A stretch of DNA of 48,567 bases. Origin: Prochlorothrix sp035285005 (lineage in GTDB: Bacteria > Cyanobacteriota > Cyanobacteriia > Prochlorotrichales > Prochlorotrichaceae). Numbering within the stretch: position 1 is the first letter of the stretch; every line of letters begins with the position of its first letter. This document shows, piece by piece, positions 34,093 through 41,437 of this stretch. The translations under genes were made by a program, and so were the position numbers. The notes under the pieces are model-generated. The model searched no databases and was not told the origin of the DNA. It saw only the letters and a list, made by a program, of their open reading frames with translations. The stretch lies in the NCBI GenBank assembly GCA_035285005.1, contig JAYKIB010000073.1, forward strand, positions 1 through 48,567. Direction: 5' to 3'.

Positions 34093-34607
34093 CCCCCAAC
34101 CCGATCGCCCCGAATTCGATTGGGGGCAACCGATAGCACAACGGACTGTCGGGTTCCGGGTGTTGCGCCCCCTGTCTATATACACCGGGTGACCAGGCCA
34201 TCCTCCGCCACCAAGCTGTCTTGCGGTGAACCCGGGCACACCTTTCCTGAAGACCGCACTGCCTTGGGGCGATCGACCCACTCCCTCGAAATCTAAAAAT
34301 GAGTATAGTTACCTATTAAGTGAGCTGTGATGGCAACCTGTCGAGAGTTGCCCGTGGCATCGTTAACCTTTGAGTTCTGGCCGATTGTCTTGGCCAATCA
34401 TCATGGAGCACCTGGACTGATCGGTTTGAGTGCTGGGGTGAGGCTGGATTGACCCCACCTCCAGCACGATCCATCTTGACCCCCATCTCCCGTGCAACGG
34501 ATCACCGCTATATCACCGGGACAACACCAAGGGGAGCGGGGGAGCGATTGAGGGTAACCAATCCAGCGTGAAAAGATTCGTCTTTGATGCAGAACATGGC
34601 AGCAAAA
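34093..34607. other. 515-bp intergenic stretch
   Basis: It contains an imperfect GGGGGCAAC hairpin at 34122-34172 and a clean 40-codon frame (ATG 34330 to 34452, MATCRELPVASL...) with no good ribosome-binding site. No recognised RNA gene, repeat or element. Confidence 0.4.
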
Positions 34608-34625
34608 ATCTTAAGAGAATGTAAA
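34608..34625 (+). promoter_or_regulatory. Motif ATCTTAAGAGAATGTAAA before the DUF1815 gene
   Basis: Shared with 11961-11978. The complement reads TTTACATTCTCTTAAG, whose first half fits an HLR1 (RpaB) half-site. Located 25 nt before the GTG start. Confidence 0.45.
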
Positions 34626-34650
34626 ATACTAAGGTCACTGGAGAATTATT

Positions 34651-34989
34651 GTGTTTGTTCGACTCGCAGATCAGCATCGTCGGTTCGTCCAAGACTTGGT
34701 GATGAACCTTCAAGCCCTCGCCATTAGCCTAGAAAACCAAGGTTACATGGCCTCCTGCTACACCTGTGGCGGGCAAATGAATAGTGCCTCGTTTATGGTC
34801 AGTCTAGGCCAGGACCATTTGATCCGGTTTTTGGTGTCGGACTACGGTGTCACCTGGACGGAGATGCGCGACGATCGCGAACTCATGAAGTTGGAGGGGG
34901 CCGAAGCCATTAGCCAGCTTCAAGAATTAGCCAATCTAGTGAAGTATCGGGTCAGTCCCCGCGACTGCACCCTGGTCCCGCTCCAGTAA
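34651..34989 (+). CDS. DUF1815 protein
   Basis: A 112-residue soluble protein conserved in cyanobacteria (DUF1815). Typical segments are FVRLADQHRRFVQDLVMNLQ, GYMASCYTCGGQMNSASFMV (with a CYTC pair) and RFLVSDYGVTWTEMRDDREL. Its function is not known. The GTG at 34651 has GGAG 7 nt upstream and begins at the family N-terminus. A motif shared with the 73-residue gene lies upstream. The CxxC pair might bind metal or be redox-active, which is inference. Confidence 0.9.
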   Translation: MFVRLADQHRRFVQDLVMNLQALAISLENQGYMASCYTCGGQMNSASFMVSLGQDHLIRFLVSDYGVTWTEMRDDRELMKLEGAEAISQLQELANLVKYRVSPRDCTLVPLQ

Positions 34990-35000
34990 ATACAGCCAGC

Positions 35001-35029
35001 CTCACGCAATATCCTGCGAAATGTAAGCT
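35001..35029. repeat. 29-bp dispersed repeat E, copy 2
   Basis: Partner of 8577-8605, 25 of 29 identical, 12 bp after the DUF1815 stop. Confidence 0.55.
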
Positions 35030-35054
35030 CACGCAACGAATAGCCGTTATATTC

Positions 35055-35130
35055 GCACGGGTGAATGGCTCGCACGGGTTAATGGTTTACATGGCATGGC
35101 ATGGCATCACGTGGTCATGGCATGGTATGG
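35055..35130. repeat. Short simple repeats
   Basis: CGCACGGGTGAATGG occurs twice (second copy CGCACGGGTTAATGG), followed by iterated CATGG units. No gene between 34990 and 35305. Confidence 0.6.
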
Positions 35131-35305
35131 CCCGGTTTAGGCGCAAGTCCCGCATCTTTTAGGTCAGTTCCCCCCATCGTTTTTCATGGCACCCAGTAAA
35201 CTGAGTTAGGAGGGGTTCCACTGCACGGGGGCCGCTCCCCAGACTTGCCGCTGGTATCGCAACGGACCAAAGTCCCCTAAGTTGCATGTCCTCCTATCCA
35301 GGTTC

Positions 35306-36304
35306 ATGTCCTTGAGTGATCTGACCCCGACTCCTTCTCTTGCAGCCGCCCCGGCCCTGACTCCCTGGCAACACCAATACATTGCCACCAATGACATCCA
35401 GCTGCACTGCGTCGTCCAGGGAGATGGCCCCCTCGTGATTTTGCTCCATGATTTTCTGGAGTTTTGGTATTCATGGCGCTATCAAATCCCCACACTTGCG
35501 CCCTTTTTTAAGGTCGTTGTCCCGGACCTACGGGGCTACAACGACTCCGAGAAGCCCGCCCAGGGCTACGATCTAGAAACCCTCAGCCAGGATATCAAAG
35601 GCTTAATTGAAGCCCTCGGCTATGAAACTGCGATCGTCATTGGCCATGGTTGGGGAGGGACGATCGCATGGCACTTGGCCCAACGCTTTCCCCAACGACT
35701 CCGATCGTTAGTACTCCTCGCCTCCCCCCATCCCCAACGCTTTTTACAGGACCTCACGGTCAACCTGGATCAACTGCGGCGGAGTTGGTATCTGGTCGCC
35801 GCCCAACTGCCCGCCCTACCGGAGTGGCTCCTCAAGCAAAATCTAGCCCCCCTCGTGCAGTCTCTCTTTCAAAACCAAGCGGTGCGCAAGGGTGCCTTTT
35901 CCCGCGAGGAAACCCAAATTTATGAAGCCGCCCTTGCCAAACCCGGTGTATTAACCGCCGCTCTCCAGTACTACCGCTACTTCTTCTCCCTGCCCAGCCT
36001 CTGGCGCAACATCAGCACTCCCCTGGAACCAATCCAATTGCCCACACTGGTGTTATGGGGCGATGGGGATACGGTGTTTAGTCCGGTTCTATCCCAGGGC
36101 TTAGAAAAATTTGTCCAGGCCCCGCTCCAGCGCGTCTCCATTCGCCAATGTGGCCACTGGCTCCAGCAGGAAGCCCCCCAAACCGTGAATCGGGAACTTT
36201 TGCGGTTCCTGCGATCGATCCAGTCTTCCTCGCCCCAGTCCTCTCTGGTGCCCACCTTGAAGCCGGTACTGGCGCAAGATTTATACCCCACCCAGCCCTC
36301 CTGA
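35306..36304 (+). CDS. Alpha/beta hydrolase of the epoxide-hydrolase type lacking its nucleophile
   Basis: The 332-residue protein aligns with epoxide hydrolases and haloalkane dehalogenases: FWYSWRYQIP, VVVPDLRGYNDSEKP and LVLWGDGDTVF (acid), with a terminal histidine in CGHWLQQEAP. The nucleophile elbow, normally GHDWGG, reads GHGWGG, with Gly115 in place of the aspartate. The oxyanion-side HGxP is HDFL. It is probably not a functional hydrolase of this class, or it uses another mechanism. The ATG at 35306 is taken; a TTG at 35282 is in frame. The glycosyltransferase gene follows after 18 bp, so they likely form one operon. Confidence 0.85.
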   Translation: MSLSDLTPTPSLAAAPALTPWQHQYIATNDIQLHCVVQGDGPLVILLHDFLEFWYSWRYQIPTLAPFFKVVVPDLRGYNDSEKPAQGYDLETLSQDIKGLIEALGYETAIVIGHGWGGTIAWHLAQRFPQRLRSLVLLASPHPQRFLQDLTVNLDQLRRSWYLVAAQLPALPEWLLKQNLAPLVQSLFQNQAVRKGAFSREETQIYEAALAKPGVLTAALQYYRYFFSLPSLWRNISTPLEPIQLPTLVLWGDGDTVFSPVLSQGLEKFVQAPLQRVSIRQCGHWLQQEAPQTVNRELLRFLRSIQSSSPQSSLVPTLKPVLAQDLYPTQPS

Positions 36305-36322
36305 CACCAGTGACCTGTCCCC

Positions 36323-37408
36323 ATGGCTGCTCCCGTCCATCCCCTGCTGATTAACTTGGCTATCTTGCACGCCAAACCCACCGGCATCGGCGTGTACGCC
36401 CAGCAGGTCGTGCCCCACTTCCGATCGCTTCAGCCCCTGCTGCTCAGTGCCCAGCCCTTCCCGTCAACCCACCCCCTACCCCACCATCCCATTCCGGCAT
36501 CCATGACCCCTGCCCAGGGCAGCCTCGGCCATGCCCGTCGCCTGCTCTGGACCCAGTTCCGTCTCCCCTGGCTCTATCACCGCTACCGCAGCTCCCTCAT
36601 TTTTTCACCCCTCCCAGAAATCCCGGTGGGCATGGGGTGCCGTAGTGTTGCCGTGGTGATGGATCTCATTCCCCTGCGGTTCCCCAATTCTAAACCAGCC
36701 CTCACCCAATACTTTCGCCATGTATTGCCCTGGGTATTGCAGCGATCGGTCCACTTGGTTTGTATTTCCCAGGCCACGGCCCAGGATGTCGTCACCCGCT
36801 TCCACATCCCAGAGCGCAAGGTCACAACCATTCCCTTGGCCTACGATGCGGAACACTTCCGTCCCCTTGATCTGCCGCGTCAGAACTATGTGCTGTATGT
36901 CGGTCGCCCGGATCCCCACAAAAATCTTCGGCGGGTGATCCAAGCCATGGCCCAGGTACCAGGGGATCTGCAACTGTGGATTGTCGGGGGGTACGATCGA
37001 CGCTATACGCCGGAATTGCAAGCACTGGGGGAATCCCTTGGCCTAGCCCAACGACTGCGGTTTTTGGACTATGTACCCTACGGAGACTTACCCCGACTCT
37101 ATAGCCAAGCGATGGCGCTGGTATTCCCCAGTCTCTGGGAGGGGTTTGGGTTGCCCGTGCTAGAAGCCATGGCCTGCGGTACTCCCGTCATTACCTCCAA
37201 CTGTTCGTCGCTGCCCGAAGTAGCCGGAGACGCAGCTATTTTGGTCGATCCCTATCAAGTGGGAGAAATTGCGGCGGCGATCGAGTCCATTGCCAGAGAC
37301 ACAGGCTTAGCCCAGCGGCTCGTCAGTGCAGGGTTAGCCCAAGCGCAACAGTTTAGTTGGGCCAAAACTGGACAGGCCACCGCCCAGGTGCTCGCTGGAT
37401 TGTTATAG
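36323..37408 (+). CDS. Glycosyltransferase family 4
   Basis: A 361-residue GT-B enzyme that transfers a sugar from a nucleotide-sugar donor to an unknown acceptor. The N-terminal acceptor domain contains GIGVYAQQV. The donor domain has YVLYVGRPDPHKNLRRVIQA and FLDYVPYGDLPRLYSQA, and the EX7E motif appears in SLWEGFGLPVLEAMACGTPVI. Cell-surface polysaccharide or glycolipid synthesis is the usual role. ATG at 36323, 18 bp after the hydrolase-like gene. No export or polymerase genes are near. The sequence after it is occupied by mobile repeats. Confidence 0.93.
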   Translation: MAAPVHPLLINLAILHAKPTGIGVYAQQVVPHFRSLQPLLLSAQPFPSTHPLPHHPIPASMTPAQGSLGHARRLLWTQFRLPWLYHRYRSSLIFSPLPEIPVGMGCRSVAVVMDLIPLRFPNSKPALTQYFRHVLPWVLQRSVHLVCISQATAQDVVTRFHIPERKVTTIPLAYDAEHFRPLDLPRQNYVLYVGRPDPHKNLRRVIQAMAQVPGDLQLWIVGGYDRRYTPELQALGESLGLAQRLRFLDYVPYGDLPRLYSQAMALVFPSLWEGFGLPVLEAMACGTPVITSNCSSLPEVAGDAAILVDPYQVGEIAAAIESIARDTGLAQRLVSAGLAQAQQFSWAKTGQATAQVLAGLL

Positions 37409-37519
37409 TGAGCTGGATTGATAGCGAACTGGTGGGATTAGGATCGCGAAACCGTGGGACAGCCCGAAGCCTCCCAGCCCTCTGGCACGGGATCGAGTCG
37501 CTCACAATTCAGTCAATTT

Positions 37520-37658
37520 AGAGGATGTTTGGAAACTTCGGCCAAGGGCCGCAGGCCCCTGCTGAGTCCCCCCCAGTCCCCTTTTTAGAGAGAATTCTCC
37601 CTAACCCCCTTTTCCAAGGGGGTTAGGGAGAATTCTCTCAGGTTTCCCAACATCCTCC
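37520..37658. repeat. Family B element
   Basis: AGAGGATGTTTGGAAAC at the left and GTTTCCCAACATCCTCC at the right. The interior has a long palindrome, AGAGAATTCTCCCTAACCCC with its complement at 37612-37639. Confidence 0.85.
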
Positions 37659-37688
37659 TAGGGTCGGCAGAGGGCCCGTGTAGAGTCA

Positions 37689-37892
37689 GAGCACCTCGCA
37701 AAATTCAAGTTTCCGTCTATTGGTCTACGCACAACTCAGAATTGGGATTAGGCGGCTTTGCCGCCCAGTCCCATTAGGGCACCTCGATTAATTCAAATTT
37801 TTGGGAGACAGCCCACGCAAGAATCAGGGTTTGGGTTGGGCGGCTTCGCCGCCCAACCCAATTAATCGAGGTGCCCATTAGTCGAGGTGCTC
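37689..37892. mobile_element. Family A element, GTCA target duplication, itself carrying an insertion
   Basis: Outer ends GAGCACCTCG and CGAGGTGCTC are exact complements, flanked by GTCA at 37685-37688 and 37893-37896. Another family A copy with its ATTA duplication occupies 37777-37880; without it the element is 100 bp. Confidence 0.95.
37777..37876. mobile_element. Family A element nested in the previous one, ATTA target duplication
   Basis: 100 bp flanked by ATTA at 37773-37776 and 37877-37880. Perfect ends and perfect hairpin GGGTTGGGCGGC-TTC-GCCGCCCAACCC. This is the best-preserved copy. Confidence 0.97.
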
Positions 37893-37924
37893 GTCAGTTT
37901 GGGGTCAGTTTAGTTGGGGTCAGT

Positions 37925-38422
37925 TTAGGGTCCAGTTTGGGCGATCGGTCCCAGAGTCGCCCCCGTCGCCTGCATATAATCCGCCGGAGCCAACCACAAC
38001 ATCAGGCCCCGTTTTCCGGCGGAAACGGCGATTTTCTCAAACTGAAGCAGAGATTCATCCCCAAAAACAGGAAAGTCTTTTTTAGCACCGAGGGCCGTGA
38101 CTCCGCCCCGAATATATCCCGTCAGTGGCTGCAGGTCTTTGAGCGGGACAGGTTCCACCTTGCGATCCCCCGTCAGCTGTGCCAGGGCTTTGAGGTTGAG
38201 GTGGCCATTGCCCGGAACGACAGCGAAATAAAATTGACCCAGCGACTGGTGCCTATTACCACTGCCACGAATGACCAGGGTTTTAAAGACCTGCTCCGGG
38301 GGCAGTCCAAGCTTGGTGGCCGTACTCGTAGCCACCAAATCTTCGGGATCCACAGAGTACTCCAGCACGGTATAGGCGAGCTGGAGACGATCGAGGATCC
38401 GAGCAGCGTTGGTTTTCTTCAT
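37925..38422 (-). CDS. ybaK: Cys-tRNA(Pro) deacylase (YbaK/EbsC family)
   Basis: Hydrolyses cysteine mischarged on tRNA(Pro), a trans-editing function. The 165-residue protein matches the YbaK family: MKKTNAARILDRL, PPEQVFKTLVIRG with the conserved lysine (Lys47), GDRKVEPVPLKDLQPLTGYIRGGVTALGAKK and the C-terminal GKRGLMLWLAPADY. ATG at 38422. It is 96 bp after the DUF3318 gene on the same strand and may be co-transcribed with it. The gap contains three GGATTCAC/AGATTCAC iterations. Confidence 0.93.
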   Translation of the reverse strand: MKKTNAARILDRLQLAYTVLEYSVDPEDLVATSTATKLGLPPEQVFKTLVIRGSGNRHQSLGQFYFAVVPGNGHLNLKALAQLTGDRKVEPVPLKDLQPLTGYIRGGVTALGAKKDFPVFGDESLLQFEKIAVSAGKRGLMLWLAPADYMQATGATLGPIAQTGP

Positions 38423-38518
38423 GGGACAGGACGCGGATCATCGCGATGGGCGCAGCATCAGGACTCCGGATTCACAGGACCGGATTCACGTCGCCAGATT
38501 CACGCAGCCAGCAGCAGC

Positions 38519-39214
38519 TTAGCCAAAGACATTCTCGGACTGGCGGGAGTTAGGACCGGGACCGGGATTCCCCTGCTGGGCCTGTTGTTGGGCCTGGGCT
38601 TTTGCCTTTGCACGGGCTGCACTGCGGCGCAGGGCTTGGAGACGGGCTTCATATTTCGTTCGCTGCCGCTTTTTGGGCGTTTGCTCCACCAAGGTTTTCA
38701 GGGCACTGCCCAGGCTCTTATAGGCATTGGGGAGGGTATAGCCAAATCGAGTCGCCAGGGCGATCGCCCGTTCGTCAGCTTCGATCGACTCTTGGAGCCG
38801 CTTCTCGTTGTTATTTTTCTGGTAAAGGCGGTAGCCCGCAAATCCCGATAGTCCCAGAGCTAGGAGCAGTAGTACCCCATCTTGGACCCAAAGTTCGCCC
38901 ACAGCCCCCCCTAGACCGATCGCAAGAGCCGCCATTTCCCATCCATCCCGAGGGATGGTGTCATTCTGAATTCGCCCCACTTCATGCCAAAACAGTAGGT
39001 TGCGCTGGTCCAGGGCAAATTGCTCCCAACGCACCAGGTCAATTTGGACCTCCACTTCATCCCGGCCAATTTCCTCACAGGTAATCAGAGGAGGATCGAC
39101 GGCGGTGGAAGACTCCACAAAAACCCAGCTCTGCAGCTCAGGGGGTAACAAGCCCTTGAGACGCTGAAGTTCGCTCATGTCCGTTCTGACGCTTGTGCGG
39201 GAAAATGTTGTCAT
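38519..39214 (-). CDS. DUF3318 membrane protein
   Basis: The 231-residue protein matches DUF3318, found in cyanobacteria: ELQRLKGLLPPELQSWVFVE, WEQFALDQRNLLFWHEVGRIQ, two membrane segments around residues 100-130 (ALAIGLGGAVGE, DGVLLLLALGLSGFAGYRLY), then a charged helical C-terminus rich in Arg/Lys/Ala/Gln. The HEVGRI segment is strongly conserved-looking, but I cannot assign catalysis. ATG at 39214 with AGGTGAG just upstream; Met13 is an alternative. It is divergent from the possible small RNA at 39384. Confidence 0.85.
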   Translation of the reverse strand: MTTFSRTSVRTDMSELQRLKGLLPPELQSWVFVESSTAVDPPLITCEEIGRDEVEVQIDLVRWEQFALDQRNLLFWHEVGRIQNDTIPRDGWEMAALAIGLGGAVGELWVQDGVLLLLALGLSGFAGYRLYQKNNNEKRLQESIEADERAIALATRFGYTLPNAYKSLGSALKTLVEQTPKKRQRTKYEARLQALRRSAARAKAKAQAQQQAQQGNPGPGPNSRQSENVFG

Positions 39215-39383
39215 GGCTCACCTAATGAGGGTGTGGAATGTTGAGGCTGGAGGATGGCTTAACGTTAGATTTTCCTAGCATACAACATCCCTTTAAAAGT
39301 CATGGCATGGGACGGCCCGATACAAGTTGATCAGTTGACATTTCGGACCAGGTCAGCGTTTCAGGCCCAGGTACAATTTCAGG

Positions 39384-39593
39384 CTTGGAACTGTCTACAC
39401 GGCTGCCATCGATCGAAGCCAAGGTCGAGACCGCATTGCCCGGTCCCGCAGATGGATGTGCCAGTCTCAAAAAGTGGCACAGGCTCCACCTCGGTGGGGG
39501 GGGAGTTCAGTACTGTATTAAGCGTGTGAGGAGTGAAAGTTCGAGCGAAAAAGCCTCTGGGGTCGAAACACGGAAAGACTCCCAGGGGCTTTT
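39384..39593 (+). ncRNA. Possible small RNA ending in a strong terminator
   Basis: No protein gene precedes the terminator at 39549-39600 on this strand for more than 2 kb, so an unannotated + transcript is implied. Local stems are visible: GACCG/CGGTC at 39429, TGTGCCA/TGGCACA at 39468-39480 and CCACC/GGTGG at 39486. TACAAT at 39372-39377 could be a -10 box. The 5' end is a guess and I recognise no known RNA family. Confidence 0.3.
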
Positions 39594-39600
39594 CTTCTTT
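39549..39600 (+). terminator. Intrinsic terminator
   Basis: AAAAGCCTCTGGGGTC pairs with GACTCCCAGGGGCTTTT (one G-T pair, one bulge) around a 12-nt loop, followed by CTTCTTTTTC. It is strong on the + strand. Confidence 0.85.
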
Positions 39601-39612
39601 TTCTTGATTTTT

Positions 39613-39678
39613 AGGCACCTGAAACATACCGACGGATGCCTTAATCGATAGGGGTGGACGGCAAAGCCGTCCACCCCT
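39613..39678. repeat. Family A-like fragment
   Basis: AGGCACCTGAAACATA followed by the perfect hairpin GGGGTGGACGGC-AAA-GCCGTCCACCCC. The right end is missing. Confidence 0.55.
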
Positions 39679-39740
39679 TGGTCTTTTTCCTGCATCGATC
39701 GTCCTGAAACACCGATCGATCTAGACCCTCAACGCCTAGG

Positions 39741-39840
39741 GGGCACCTCGATTAATTGGGTTGGGCGGCGAAGCCGCCCAACCCAAACTCTTATTCTTGT
39801 GTGGGCTATCTCCCAAAAAGTTGGATTAATCGAGGTGCCC
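39741..39840. mobile_element. Family A element with TAGG target duplication
   Basis: 100 bp flanked by TAGG at 39737-39740 and 39841-39844. Perfect hairpin GGTTGGGCGGC-GAA-GCCGCCCAACC next to the left end, so it is in the opposite orientation to the copy at 37777. Confidence 0.96.
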
Positions 39841-39865
39841 TAGGGCATATCATCAATGGCATCTA

Positions 39866-39920
39866 ACGCTTCAATGAGGCTGGACCTACCCTGCCAGAGA
39901 CGGGTTATATTTCGATCTCC
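39866..39920. repeat. Dispersed repeat D, copy 2
   Basis: Related to 22441-22500 through ACGCTTCAATGAGGCTGG and CTGCCAGAG. Flanking sequence differs completely. Remainder of 39921-40114 is featureless. Confidence 0.45.
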
Positions 39921-40114
39921 GTCCCCCATGCAACTACCCCATGCAACTCATACTCGTGATCGCCGTGGGCGACCTTATCCCTCGCAATCTCACGGTTGCC
40001 CTGAGCTGATCCGGACGGAACCCGAGATCATCTTGCAGCTTACCCCGCTACCCAATTAAGGCGCGTACAATAGGAACACGACTCGGCAATTAAGTTTGGC
40101 ATGTAAGATAGCCC

Positions 40115-40576
40115 ATGACTGAATCCTTCCCCTCTGTTCCTTCCCCTTCCTCCACGGCGGTGGAGTCTACGGTAGAGCCTGCGGTTCTAACTGAAGTGCC
40201 CGCAGATGCTGCGCTGGCTTTGGCAGCGGCTGAAGCAGCGGACGATCGCAAGGGGGCCGATATTACCATTTTGCGCGTGACGGAAGTTTCGTATCTTGCG
40301 GATTACTTTGTCCTTGTGACGGGCTTCTCCCCGGTGCAGGTCAAGGCGATCGCCCGATCGATCGCAGCCAAACTGTCCACAGAATGGGATCGCAGTCCAC
40401 GTCGGGTGGAAGGACAGCAGGAAGGTCACTGGATTTTGCAGGACTTTGGCGATTTAATTGTCCATATTTTTATGCCCCAGGAGCGGGAGTTTTACAACCT
40501 GGAAGCATTCTGGGGCCATGGGGAAATGGTGCCCTTTACCCCTGCGGCCCTGTCTAGCAGCCAAGAGGTGCGCTAG
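40115..40576 (+). CDS. rsfS: Ribosome silencing factor RsfS
   Basis: Binds ribosomal protein uL14 and blocks subunit joining when growth slows. The 153-residue protein has the DUF143/RsfS core: AAEAADDRKGADITILRVTEVSYLADYFVLVTGFSPVQ, then GHWILQDFGDLIVHIFMPQEREFYNLEAFWG. The first ~28 residues are a Ser/Pro/Val-rich extension. The ATG at 40115 is the first in frame. The CGLD27 gene follows after 38 bp on the same strand, an arrangement I recall from other cyanobacteria. Confidence 0.95.
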   Translation: MTESFPSVPSPSSTAVESTVEPAVLTEVPADAALALAAAEAADDRKGADITILRVTEVSYLADYFVLVTGFSPVQVKAIARSIAAKLSTEWDRSPRRVEGQQEGHWILQDFGDLIVHIFMPQEREFYNLEAFWGHGEMVPFTPAALSSSQEVR

Positions 40577-40614
40577 GGTAAGGTGCAGATCCGTGTCGGT
40601 TGCAGATCCGTATT

Positions 40615-41124
40615 ATGACCCAGCCTTCGACTTCTTCCAGCTTTTGTCCCGTTCCTGAGGAACAACAACCCCTCAACGAGTACCAGGAACTGCGACAGTC
40701 TTGGTTTTTTCGTTTAGCCCTAGCCCCATTTCCCTGTTTGTTGAAGCCGCTATTTTGGGTCTGGCTCACCAGCTGGGTTATCGCAGGACCGGTGGCAGCC
40801 GCAAGTTTTGTCCCCAGTGAAGATTGGGCCAAGTTTTTGTTGACCAGTGGCATGGGGGCCTACTTACCGGTGCTGCTGGTCTTGATCCAGTTGTACTTGG
40901 GCTGGCGCTATGTGGGCGATCGGTTGGCTAAGCCTTGGGTTTGCTATGAGGAGTCCGGTTGGTTTGATGGTCAAGTGTGGCAGAAACCAGCGGAAATCTC
41001 GACGCGCGATCGCCTTATCTTCACCTACGAGATCCGCCCCCTTTTGCTTCGTTTAGAGCAATTGTTAGCCCTCGGGGGGGTCTTCATTATGGGCAGTGCC
41101 CTCAGTTGGCCCTTTTTGCCCTAG
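40615..41124 (+). CDS. CGLD27-like membrane protein (DUF1230)
   Basis: The 169-residue protein matches DUF1230/CGLD27, conserved in cyanobacteria, algae and plants: CPVPEEQQPLNEYQELRQSWFF, GWRYVGDRL and YEESGWFDGQVWQKP. Three membrane segments are visible (about 38-60, 72-92, 150-168). The molecular function is not established; the plant and algal members are linked to chloroplast function. ATG 40615 is used; a TTG 15 bp upstream is in frame. It is probably co-transcribed with rsfS. The stop is followed at once by repeat C, whose GGGGCTGT/ACAGCCCC arms could end the transcript. Confidence 0.92.
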   Translation: MTQPSTSSSFCPVPEEQQPLNEYQELRQSWFFRLALAPFPCLLKPLFWVWLTSWVIAGPVAAASFVPSEDWAKFLLTSGMGAYLPVLLVLIQLYLGWRYVGDRLAKPWVCYEESGWFDGQVWQKPAEISTRDRLIFTYEIRPLLLRLEQLLALGGVFIMGSALSWPFLP

Positions 41125-41127
41125 GGG

Positions 41128-41215
41128 CTGTCATCATTTAACCCTAGACTGTCCTCAGAGTCAGGGGTACAGCCCCTTGCCCATACAACTGGGACGGGCG
41201 TGTCACGCTGATATC
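41128..41215. repeat. Dispersed repeat C, copy 2
   Basis: Gap-free match to 22632-22719. Here GGGGCTGT at 41125 is the complement of ACAGCCCC at 41169, giving an 8-bp stem right after the CGLD27 stop. Confidence 0.75.
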
Positions 41216-41304
41216 GGGGGAGACGAGCAGCTTCACCGCTCGCTGTCATAACTTGCTCCCTCAGACAATTCCCATCTTCATCCTGCGACCCAGACAACAA
41301 TACA

Positions 41305-41352
41305 AGTTGGGGTGGGCGGTTGCGCCGCCCACCCCAGTCAACCGAGGTACTT
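41305..41352. repeat. Family A fragment (right half)
   Basis: Perfect hairpin TGGGGTGGGCGG-TTGCG-CCGCCCACCCCA and right end CAACCGAGGTACTT. The left half is missing. Confidence 0.7.
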
Positions 41353-41437
41353 CCCTAGACCCAACAATGCCCCCGCTGCGCGGGGGGCAGGCTCCCAACC
41401 TATTGTTTAGAAATGGCAATGGAGGCCCAGCGACCCG

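Noticed and set aside
37871..38851. 326-codon + strand frame opposite ybaK and DUF3318
   Set aside because: It is antisense to two clear reverse-strand genes and has no protein-like signature.
39346..39372. ACCAGGTCAG resembling SRP RNA
   Set aside because: The conserved SRP loop sequence with GGAAGGAAGCAGC does not follow.
39335..39377. TTGACA (39335) and TACAAT (39372) as one promoter
   Set aside because: The 31-bp spacer is far too long for a sigma-70-type promoter; at most one box is real.
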